Part shown: in pieces, positions 53,930-62,171 of the stretch | Layout: each line of letters starts with the position of its first letter | Position numbering within the stretch: position 1 is the first letter of the stretch | Source of the DNA: Thermogutta terrifontis | GTDB lineage: Bacteria > Planctomycetota > Planctomycetia > Pirellulales > Thermoguttaceae | Direction of reading: 5' to 3' | DNA: 64,000 bases | Assembly (NCBI RefSeq): GCF_002277955.1 | Contig: NZ_CP018477.1 | Span: forward strand, 4,361,206-4,425,205 | Translations under genes and position numbers: made by a program | The notes under the pieces: model-generated | Database searches by the model: none | Seen by the model: the letters and a program-made list of their open reading frames with translations, nothing else | What the model was told of the DNA's origin: nothing

Positions 53930-55710
53930 CACGGCCCACCTCCTACATCGAGCTGTTTATCGATCATTTCCCGCAATTCTTCCGCGGACTGGCGATCGAT
54001 TTCGCTCATGATCGCCAGGATTCCCGCCAGATCGGTGACCTCCAGTGCAATCGGCTCAGAGGAACTGACCGCTCCTTCCCGACACGGCCTGCGAATATCG
54101 GTGGCGGAGATCACAAGTTCCACGCGATCCCCTTTGCGGCAGGAGAGGCGGCTCAGATCTATCTTCCATTTTTCATCGAGTACTTTGACCCGGTCCGCGC
54201 TTTTTTCCCACACTGTCCAGACGACGGGCGGTTCGGAATTCCCGTCGGGGTGGATCACCTGGGCCTGAACGGTGACCTTCTCAATGCCGAGGTCATCTCT
54301 AACCTGACACACCAAAGTGGGCTTTGCCGTGGGGAGGACAAACTTGGTCAGCGCCCGCGCTGTCACCTGCGGCGGGTAATCCGGCCGAACCAAAAGGGTG
54401 GCCTCCAGCGGCGGATCGACAGTGAGATTATTCTCGTCTGTGATCTCGAACAGAATGTGCTGCGGCGTGGCCAGTTCGGAAAGGGGTAGGCCTTCTGGAT
54501 CCAGCCACCACAGCTCGGCGGACTTTCCAGAGGTCCCGGTGCCTGCTGTTGACGTGAGGAGCTGGGCGGAGTTGTCGGTCGGCTGGGGAACCGACGCCGG
54601 CCATCGTTTCTCCAGGGGCCTTTGCAGACGATCCATGCGGGCCACCACGTTGCGCAGCGGGCGATCGGACGCAACACCCAATGTGACCCGCGACCCTTCC
54701 GTAACCGTGATCTGAGTGACCCCCTGCATCACGGTGGGAGCGCCTTCATTCCGTGGATCTTCGACATAACCCATCAGAACCACTGCCGGGGGATTAAGAC
54801 ATGCCAGAGTCAGCCAGTTTGTTGCGGCATCACCCAGCAGGATGCGAAGACGCACGGTCTCCTGCAGTGCTGGAAGCTCCGCCCGGTAGACCTCACCCCC
54901 CGGAGACACAGCATGATCATCCCTGCCACCTGTAGTCTCCTTTGGAGCCGCCCGCGGAAGAGTCTGTTCCACGCTGCGACGATCGCTTGTGGGAGAACTG
55001 AGAATCAATTTTCCTCCGGCAGGCAGATATCCACTCGCCACCACGGCGATGGTGACAGGTTGTCCGGCGGCGCAGCGAATCATGGGCTCCGACCCCGTAA
55101 AGGGCACCGCCTGGCCGTTGATGTACACAGCCACCAACCGGGTAGCGGTGGGATAGGGTGTTTCCTCCAGCAGGAGCCGGCGGGTAAATGTGCGGAGATG
55201 GTCCGGGAAAAGCATCCACAGAAGGCCCAATAGCGCCACTCCACAAACTGCGGCCACCACCCGACGGCGCAGCGGTGTCCGTGGCGTTTCCCGAATGAGT
55301 GGCAGTCGCTGCGCCAGTTCCGCCACCCGGCGGATGACGTGCCGCTCCAATTCGACGGAACCCCATCGAGCGGCTTCTGGCCGCTCAAACTGCAAAGCGG
55401 CAACCAGGTCGCTGTCAATCCCGTGATGTTTTTCAACCAAGAGAGCAATATCCAGTTCTGACTCTTGGTACCGAAGCCAGGGAAGCACATAGCGGATGAA
55501 GGCAAGCACGGCGGCGGCCATGGCTATGAGCAACCCCACCAGCCGGATTTCCCGAGTCGGCTGGAGGAGCCAGTCAAAGCAGAACAGGCCCAAAATGGCA
55601 GCGCACAGGATGACTCCCGTCCCCAGAAAAGCAATCCACCGGCGGATCCGGCGACGATAACGCGCGACGCGCCGCAACAGCCGGTGCAGTGGGGTCAATT
55701 CACCACTCAT
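53929..55710 (-). CDS. DUF4175-like membrane protein
   Basis: About 593 residues. The N-terminal 180 residues hold three hydrophobic segments (FLGTGVILCAAILGLFCF, LVGLLIAMAAAVLAFIRYVL, VVAAVCGVALLGLLWMLF) around a basic helical stretch. The rest is a large periplasmic beta-rich region with repeated immunoglobulin-like segments (PPQVTARALTKFVLP, VRDDLGIEKVTVQAQVI). The pattern resembles DUF4175-type proteins. The ATG at 55710 overlaps the previous stop as ATGA; one at 55725 is an alternative. The next gene overlaps by TGATG. Confidence 0.7.
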   Translation of the reverse strand: MSGELTPLHRLLRRVARYRRRIRRWIAFLGTGVILCAAILGLFCFDWLLQPTREIRLVGLLIAMAAAVLAFIRYVLPWLRYQESELDIALLVEKHHGIDSDLVAALQFERPEAARWGSVELERHVIRRVAELAQRLPLIRETPRTPLRRRVVAAVCGVALLGLLWMLFPDHLRTFTRRLLLEETPYPTATRLVAVYINGQAVPFTGSEPMIRCAAGQPVTIAVVASGYLPAGGKLILSSPTSDRRSVEQTLPRAAPKETTGGRDDHAVSPGGEVYRAELPALQETVRLRILLGDAATNWLTLACLNPPAVVLMGYVEDPRNEGAPTVMQGVTQITVTEGSRVTLGVASDRPLRNVVARMDRLQRPLEKRWPASVPQPTDNSAQLLTSTAGTGTSGKSAELWWLDPEGLPLSELATPQHILFEITDENNLTVDPPLEATLLVRPDYPPQVTARALTKFVLPTAKPTLVCQVRDDLGIEKVTVQAQVIHPDGNSEPPVVWTVWEKSADRVKVLDEKWKIDLSRLSCRKGDRVELVISATDIRRPCREGAVSSSEPIALEVTDLAGILAIMSEIDRQSAEELREMIDKQLDVGGGP

Positions 55711-58250
55711 CGGAGATACAGCCATTTCCGAAGGGCCCATTCCACCAATAGACAACCAACGACCAAACCGAAGAACAGCCACGAATTCCAGAGTTCTATT
55801 TGAACGATTTCAGTCTCCTTCTCGCGACGCTGGGGAAGGTTGCGCAACAACTCCGCCAATTGATCAAGATCATACGATCGACCGCCGGTGAGGCTGGCCA
55901 GGCGTTCCTGAAGCTCCTTGTTCCGCCGGGCCTGTTGTTTTTCTACCGACTGGCTGGAGACCTTGAAGGACGTCTCCACGATTCGATTGGTGAGCGGATC
56001 CTGAACTTCCAGCCGGTATTCGCCGGGCGCGAAGACTGTGGTGCGGCCTTCAAACTGCCCGGGACGAAGCAATGTCAGAGAAATCTTCCGCGTTTGACCG
56101 CCCGCACCAGCCGGCAGATGAAGAAAGGCCTCCAATTTTCCCCCGGGTATCTGATCTTCAGTAAGTGGCCGATAATCGGCGTTGTACGCTTCCACTGAGA
56201 AGCGCACCTCATCACCACTGCGGTACTGCTTATGGTCGCTCCGAACGACGAAACGCTTATCTGCCCCCAGGGCATGCTGGATCGCCAGCCGGTGGATGAG
56301 CTGGCCCCAGAACTGACGGTAATAGAGATCTCCGTACTTCCGCCGCAGACGCCACAACTCATTGAATCCCACATAGATAACTTCACCACGACCTACTTTT
56401 TGGGCGGCGATGAGGGGCTGAGGGGTCCGGCCATCGGCGCAGGTATCTCGAGGATGGGCAAGTAAAACGGTGGCCAGGGGGCGAGCTCGAATGACCGGGT
56501 AATACCACACCAGCTTGCCGAGATTGTCCCAAGCCCGGCCGTTTTCCTCGGCATTCTGCCCCAGGACCATGAAATCAAATAGATCGGCTTCCGGGGTCCG
56601 CTGCGGCTGAAACGAGCTCTCGCGCAGGCGAGTCAGGGGAGCGATCTCAACCGGCAGAAGATCATTGAGCGGCGTGTCGGCCCATTGTCCGGGACTGAAT
56701 CGTGGACCGACGCTGAAAACCACCCCACCGCCCATCTCCGTGACAAACTCTCGGATCATTTCCATCATCGAGCGGCTGATGGCGCTGGCCGGAACATCCC
56801 CGATGATGACCACATCGTAGGTGAAGAATTCGCGCCGCGGCAGGGCAAATGTCGGCAAAAACAAGGGATTCTCCGCCCGAACGCGCGGATCAGCCGACCG
56901 CAGGTAAGTGCGAAAGCCCTCCGGACCCACAAGCGGGTCCCGATGAAACACCTCCTTAATAAATCGCCATTCCCACGAGGGTTCATCCTCAATGAAAAGG
57001 ACGCGGACATAATATTCTCGGACGTAGGTCTCACGAGCAATCCGGTTGTTCTCCGTAAGCGTCTCCTTCGGGAGAGGATCAACCTCCGCGGTGATGACCA
57101 GCGGGCCGGCTGCCTTTGGCACGTAGGGCACTTCCCGGTGGATGACCGGCCCGGAGAGGCTGACGACTTCCTGGAAGATGACCTCGCCCACCGGCACCTC
57201 CTTCTTTGGTTCGCCGGATACCGGGGACGCAGGTGGACGTGGCGGCAGGAGAGAATGCTCACCGCCTGCGGAGCGAGAACCACCCGATGCCACCGCCGCC
57301 GGTGGTGCGGTTTCCTCCGTCTGTCGGGCGAACACCCGCAAGGTCACCTCTTCACCGGTGAATCCTTCCTGTCGGATGGATACGGCGAGAGCGGACTTTT
57401 CGTCTTTTTTCATCATGGGGGGAAGTTGCACGTCCACGGCCAGATCGCGAGTCTGAACCTCGCCCACCCCCACACAGAAAAGCGGCGTTTGAAGCTGGGT
57501 GGCCGCTATTTCTGGAGCGACGCCCGCGTTCTGATTGAAATCGCTGATGAGCACAATCCCCCCTGGTGGTGTTGCCCCGCGTTTCCTGTTCAGATCGAGA
57601 AGCGCGACTCCCAGGGCGGTGACAGGGCCATCGGCGGTAAACTGGGAGGCCCATTGCTCCTGCCGAGTCAATCCTTCCAGGTTGAGCGTGAGCGGATCCA
57701 CCCCGTCTCCCCGGCGAATTCTGCAGACCCGGACTCGGAATGCGTTGTCTACCTGTCTGACCAGTTCGGGCTCAAGACGGGCGAAGGCCTGGCGGACGCG
57801 CTCTGATCGGGTCAACTGCCCTCCAGAATTTGCGGCTGAAGATTGTGCCGCATTTCCGTCCGAAGCTGAGGCGACCGCGACGGCGTTTTCGCCCGGCTCC
57901 GAAGTCCGGTCCACCAGGCTCATGCTTTCCGTGTCGTCGATAACGAACCACAGGCCCGGCCGAGTCAGGCGCTGAAGTTTGACGACCAACGTGGGCTGCA
58001 GGAGGATCCCCACAAGTCCGGCGAGCGTCAACGTCCTGATCACCACGAGAGTCGTCCGCAACCTGCGGGACGGGACATACAGCCAGCGTGCGTAGTAGGT
58101 GGCAACGCCCACCGCCACGACGATGGTGGCGACCACCAGGATCAGCCACGGGACGCGGACCCAGCTCGCGCCCCAGTAGAGATCGACCGATTCCACCTGT
58201 TCGGCGTGAGGGATCCCCAGTAACTGCCAGAAAAACGCGGTGAAGTTCAC
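55707..58250 (-). CDS. VWA/glutamine-amidotransferase-like membrane protein
   Basis: About 847 residues starting at a GTG in a GTGA overlap with the preceding stop. Two membrane helices (about 35-60 and 75-95) are followed by a VWA-like domain whose MIDAS is changed (FVIDDTESMSL). A central domain contains a class I amidotransferase-like fold (VVIIGDVPASAISRSMMEMI, GGGVVFSVGPRF). The C-terminus ends with one helix (LWNSWLFFGLVVGCLLVEWAL). Such proteins accompany BatA-type proteins in planctomycete operons; the exact role is unknown. Confidence 0.75.
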   Translation of the reverse strand: MNFTAFFWQLLGIPHAEQVESVDLYWGASWVRVPWLILVVATIVVAVGVATYYARWLYVPSRRLRTTLVVIRTLTLAGLVGILLQPTLVVKLQRLTRPGLWFVIDDTESMSLVDRTSEPGENAVAVASASDGNAAQSSAANSGGQLTRSERVRQAFARLEPELVRQVDNAFRVRVCRIRRGDGVDPLTLNLEGLTRQEQWASQFTADGPVTALGVALLDLNRKRGATPPGGIVLISDFNQNAGVAPEIAATQLQTPLFCVGVGEVQTRDLAVDVQLPPMMKKDEKSALAVSIRQEGFTGEEVTLRVFARQTEETAPPAAVASGGSRSAGGEHSLLPPRPPASPVSGEPKKEVPVGEVIFQEVVSLSGPVIHREVPYVPKAAGPLVITAEVDPLPKETLTENNRIARETYVREYYVRVLFIEDEPSWEWRFIKEVFHRDPLVGPEGFRTYLRSADPRVRAENPLFLPTFALPRREFFTYDVVIIGDVPASAISRSMMEMIREFVTEMGGGVVFSVGPRFSPGQWADTPLNDLLPVEIAPLTRLRESSFQPQRTPEADLFDFMVLGQNAEENGRAWDNLGKLVWYYPVIRARPLATVLLAHPRDTCADGRTPQPLIAAQKVGRGEVIYVGFNELWRLRRKYGDLYYRQFWGQLIHRLAIQHALGADKRFVVRSDHKQYRSGDEVRFSVEAYNADYRPLTEDQIPGGKLEAFLHLPAGAGGQTRKISLTLLRPGQFEGRTTVFAPGEYRLEVQDPLTNRIVETSFKVSSQSVEKQQARRNKELQERLASLTGGRSYDLDQLAELLRNLPQRREKETEIVQIELWNSWLFFGLVVGCLLVEWALRKWLYLR

Positions 58251-60733
58251 GAGCGGGCCTCCCCGTGGCTGGAAGCGCGGGCCAGAAGCCCCATTTCCAA
58301 CATCAGCCCAAGTGCTGCTGCAAGTACAAACCACGGCCACCACTCGCGGGACCGGCCTGTCAGCGTGTCGTTGCTCCCCGCATTCACCAGGACGTGCGAT
58401 TGCCCCAACTGCGACGATATTTCCTCCGGGCGGAGATAATCTGGGATGGATTCTTCCGCTGGTCCTGTCACGGCCAGAGGGATGTCTTCCACGGGCCGCC
58501 CCAGCACAGGAAGAGCGGAATCGCGAGCCTGTCGAGTTCCGTTCGCCGGAGCGTTGGCGCCAAAGCCGCCGGGATTCTCGGAAGAACCTCCCCCACCAGA
58601 TCCCTCGTAGCGAACCAGATGGTACAGCCCCCGTCGCGGAAATCCGCGGATCATGATGCCGTAGCGCCGGGCCTCCAGCGCTTCAGGCACAAGAGGTCTC
58701 ATTTCTCCGTCGGGACCGACAAGTTGCCAGGACTCTCCCGCCGGATCATCCACAGCGAGACGGAACAGATCGGAGGTAGCCAGATTGCGTCGCGGGCAGG
58801 TAGCGTCCACAAGCCTGCGGAGCAACCGATCGAACACCACCACCGCATACGAGGCGCACATGGTGTTCCAATCGCGAAACAGCCCACTGGTGATAAAAAT
58901 CGTGCGACCTTCTCCCACTTGGCGTTCCAGCATAAACGGTAGTCCGTTGTTGTAACGCGCCAGCACCTGCACTTCGGCTTTTGAAGAGTGTTGCCCGGGG
59001 TGCGCCGTGTCGGGGGTTTGTGTGCTTGCGTTTTCCGCAATCTTTTCAGGCAAAATCTTTTCGCGCTGCAGGTCCCACCGCCACATCAACCAGCTTCGTT
59101 CACGGCTTCCGGACGCGACAGCAAGAGAAGCAGCTTGCGTGGTCGTCTCTGAAGCTGACTTCGCGGAAGTGAGGCTCGATTGCCCTGATGATTGGGCCAG
59201 TTCGACCTCCACCGCCTGGAAGAAGAACACGGGTTGGTAAAATCGGGCCAATTCCGTGTCGTCAAATTCCTCGATCCGAAAACAGGGATCCTGGAGGCTG
59301 CTCACGTCAAGCTGAAACGGCTCCAATCGGGTAACGCCGGGTAGCGGAAGCCAACCGTGGAAATGGGGCAACAGGCGACCCGGCAGGATCTCATACGGGG
59401 GACCACAACCGCGAGACCACGCAACCGGATCGAATTCCCCACCTGCCGCCACCACCAGGTTGCCTCCCTCACGAACGAAGTGTGCCAGCAAATCCAACCG
59501 GGGAGCTGGATCACGCACGCCTGCCACAACGAGCACCCGGGTGTTACCAAGTCGCGAAGGAGAAAGCTCGTCCAGGGTGACGGCCTGGCCGACCAGTCCA
59601 AACGCGGCTTCCTCGAAGGACGTTGCCAGGAGCTTGCGGAGGAAAAAGGTTTCTCCGTACCGACCGGCAGCAGGATCTTCGTTTCGGCCATACTGATCGA
59701 CGAACAGAATCGGCGATGTCTTGAAAACGGGCAGGAGTATGGTTGCCGTGTTATCGTCCTCCAGGGAATCGGGGGGCAAACTCACCTGGATGTCGAGCCA
59801 GCTCAACTCCGTCTGCTGAGGGAGAACAGACAAAGAATACGGAGGGAATTCGACCTCCCGCTCCTGCCCCGGCTGCAGATCGACCGGCTGAGTCGCCACC
59901 ACATTTCCCCGAACGAGCAGCCGCACCAAGACGCCCTCGCGCGGCTTGCTTCCCTCATGACGCACCCACGCCCGAACCCGAACCGATCCGCCCGGCTGGA
60001 GATACCGTTCCGGAATCCACACGCGGCTGATCCAGGTGTTTTCGGGAACATCGGGTTGAATGGGAATGACTTCCGGTGTCACGGGGAGGTCTTGAACGAG
60101 CTGAGCCAATCCGGCCATTCCCGACTGCGACCGTTGAAAATCGCTCAGGATAACGATCCTTTTTTGACGGGGATCGGGAAAGCGGCGACAGAGATCAGCT
60201 ATCTCCGTGAGGGCCGCGCGGAGATCGCCGCTCCGATCCAGAGGAAATAGCGCCCCGATCACGTCCGCGGCTTCTTCCGGTGGTCCAAAATCACAACGGA
60301 CGACCTCGGTGGGTGCTCGAACAAGCGGAACCACGGAGACACGGCTTTCCGGCGGCAAGTCTTTCAGAATGGCCTGGGCCCGGTCTTGGGCTTCCGCCCA
60401 CAGGGAACGTCCCAGCAACTGATAGTTCATGCTGAGGGAGTTGTCTAAAACGAGGAGAAGATGCGTCGCCACGCGCGAACCGGAGGCACCCGGCCGGCCC
60501 CAGTGAGGACGCGCCATCCCAATCGCAAATAGAAGCAAACAGGCCACCCGCAACAGAAGCAGCAGCCAGTCGCGAAGTTCAATCATGCGGCGACTGCGGC
60601 GTGCGGCCTGGAGGAGGAACTCCATGGCCGCCCAGTGCACCACCCGAAACCGCCGTCGATGCAACAGGTGAATGAGAATCACACCTGCGGCGGCAGCCAC
60701 GCCACCCAAAATGAACCACGGCGCGACAAACAT
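58247..60733 (-). CDS. BatA-like N-terminal membrane protein with VWA domain
   Basis: 828 residues. The BatA N-terminal region comprises two helices around HLLHRRRFRVVHWAAMEFLL, RRSRRMIELRDWLLLLLR and ACLLLFAIGMARPHW. A VWA domain follows with a complete MIDAS DNSLSMN and VILSDFQRSQSGM. A beta-rich and amidotransferase-like region comes next, and a final helix (WWPWFVLAAALGLMLEMGLLA) anchors the C-terminus. Bat proteins work with MoxR. Its stop overlaps the next start by four bases. Confidence 0.85.
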   Translation of the reverse strand: MFVAPWFILGGVAAAAGVILIHLLHRRRFRVVHWAAMEFLLQAARRSRRMIELRDWLLLLLRVACLLLFAIGMARPHWGRPGASGSRVATHLLLVLDNSLSMNYQLLGRSLWAEAQDRAQAILKDLPPESRVSVVPLVRAPTEVVRCDFGPPEEAADVIGALFPLDRSGDLRAALTEIADLCRRFPDPRQKRIVILSDFQRSQSGMAGLAQLVQDLPVTPEVIPIQPDVPENTWISRVWIPERYLQPGGSVRVRAWVRHEGSKPREGVLVRLLVRGNVVATQPVDLQPGQEREVEFPPYSLSVLPQQTELSWLDIQVSLPPDSLEDDNTATILLPVFKTSPILFVDQYGRNEDPAAGRYGETFFLRKLLATSFEEAAFGLVGQAVTLDELSPSRLGNTRVLVVAGVRDPAPRLDLLAHFVREGGNLVVAAGGEFDPVAWSRGCGPPYEILPGRLLPHFHGWLPLPGVTRLEPFQLDVSSLQDPCFRIEEFDDTELARFYQPVFFFQAVEVELAQSSGQSSLTSAKSASETTTQAASLAVASGSRERSWLMWRWDLQREKILPEKIAENASTQTPDTAHPGQHSSKAEVQVLARYNNGLPFMLERQVGEGRTIFITSGLFRDWNTMCASYAVVVFDRLLRRLVDATCPRRNLATSDLFRLAVDDPAGESWQLVGPDGEMRPLVPEALEARRYGIMIRGFPRRGLYHLVRYEGSGGGGSSENPGGFGANAPANGTRQARDSALPVLGRPVEDIPLAVTGPAEESIPDYLRPEEISSQLGQSHVLVNAGSNDTLTGRSREWWPWFVLAAALGLMLEMGLLARASSHGEARS

Positions 60734-60922
60734 GGGAGAAATGCGGAGGTTTTCTCAGGGCTGGCTTCCCACTCGCGAAATCCCGCCGGCAAGGCAGTTT
60801 TCCGTGCGAATGGGCAAGGGCGATTCTCTCTGTTCCGGTTAATCCGCTTGCTTTTGTGTACTGTAATCCAAAGCGGGGAAGAACACAACTTGCCGGGTGC
60901 TTCAGCGTCAGCAAGGATGTCG

Positions 60923-62167
60923 TCACGGATGACCGGATTGGTTATACCCCGTGGATGATCCGAACTGGCGCTGTAAACTTTCGATCTTTCCCTCCTGGAG
61001 AATGGGCAAATAACGGTTGGGAATGGCCAGCACGAAACAGCAGACTGCCGTCATATACAGATCGCCAGGCTTGCCGCCGACATGGCCCTGGGCCGTCCAC
61101 ATGCCGTCCCGGGCTGGATTGCCGGGATCCCGGACCTGGCTGGCAACCACGCCATCCCGCAGCAATGGGTAGCACTCGCGCCACGGTTCACCGCCCACCT
61201 GATACAGGGCCTGCGACACGTAGTAGAGCGTGTACGGGTCGAACGGAGCACGGCGTTCACGACGCGGCCGATCGTTTCGCGTCGCATCCAGGATCGCATT
61301 GCGGATGACTTCCAGATTTTTTTCAATTCGCCAGTCGTCGTACTGCCCGAACTCCTGGAGACAGACAATCCCGGCGGCCGCCATCGCCACCGTGGCGTTA
61401 CCGCCTCCTTTGCTGTAGGTGAACTGACCCGGATGCCGTTTTTGTTCCTCTTCATCAGCATCCCGGGGGCAATTCCGCGGCGTGTAATGCTCGCGAACAC
61501 AGCGAATGGCTGCCTGGACAACCCTCGGGGAGACTTCAAAGCCGCTGTCCACGGCACTTCGCAAGGCCAGGGCCTGCATGACCACCAGACTTAAATCGTG
61601 GCCTTGCGGCTGTCGCTTGGCGATGTAGTCCCACCCCCCGTCGCCACACTGGGTTTCCTGGACCACCACCAGAGCCTTTTCCAGAAGCTCGCCCAGCCGC
61701 GGATCCTGGACCATCCCGTAAGCCTGCCCCAAAACAAACGTGGATAAGCCGTGGTTGTACATCCCCCGCCGTGGCTCTGAAATGTTGAGCAATCCCGAGG
61801 ATTGGGCGTTGCGAATCACGTACTCCAACGCCCGCTTGACGGTATCCCCATATGGCCCCCGACCGGGCAAATGGCCGGCCGCCAGAAAAGCCAGCGCGCC
61901 CGTGCTCACCAATCCCAGATCGTTGGAATCCCAATTACCTTCCGGCCCCTGATTGCGGGCCAACCAGGCCAATCCCCGTTCCAGAGCTTCTTCACTTTGA
62001 GGTGTGATTTCCCAATCTCCCTGGGCTAAAACTTGTTTTCCGCCCCCCAGCCATACTGCCGCCGCGAAAAGCAAGCATGCCCATCTGGCGGCTTTTTTCC
62101 AGCCTGCCGCGGAGCAAAAGTTTCTCCTCGAATTGCCACACACTGGACCGCAAAAAATTCTCAGCAT
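60923..62167 (-). CDS. Exported alpha/alpha-toroid (prenyltransferase/squalene-oxidase repeat-like) protein
   Basis: About 414 residues. The signal peptide lies within WACLLFAAAVWLGGGKQVLAQ. The toroid repeats resemble prenyltransferase and squalene cyclase repeats (LERGLAWLARNQGPEGNWDS, VVQETQCGDGGWDYIAKRQ, YYVSQALYQVGGEPW), but no DxDD catalytic motif is seen, so it is probably a binding scaffold. The ATG at 62167 lies four bases after the preceding stop. A gap of about 190 bases separates it from the BatA-like gene, so an internal promoter is possible. Confidence 0.8.
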   Translation of the reverse strand: MLRIFCGPVCGNSRRNFCSAAGWKKAARWACLLFAAAVWLGGGKQVLAQGDWEITPQSEEALERGLAWLARNQGPEGNWDSNDLGLVSTGALAFLAAGHLPGRGPYGDTVKRALEYVIRNAQSSGLLNISEPRRGMYNHGLSTFVLGQAYGMVQDPRLGELLEKALVVVQETQCGDGGWDYIAKRQPQGHDLSLVVMQALALRSAVDSGFEVSPRVVQAAIRCVREHYTPRNCPRDADEEEQKRHPGQFTYSKGGGNATVAMAAAGIVCLQEFGQYDDWRIEKNLEVIRNAILDATRNDRPRRERRAPFDPYTLYYVSQALYQVGGEPWRECYPLLRDGVVASQVRDPGNPARDGMWTAQGHVGGKPGDLYMTAVCCFVLAIPNRYLPILQEGKIESLQRQFGSSTGYNQSGHP

Positions 62168-62171
62168 CGCC

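Noticed and set aside
52862-57806. Several plus-strand frames of 300-370 codons
   Set aside because: Antisense of the coiled-coil, DUF4175-like and VWA genes, which overlap one another in an operon on the minus strand.
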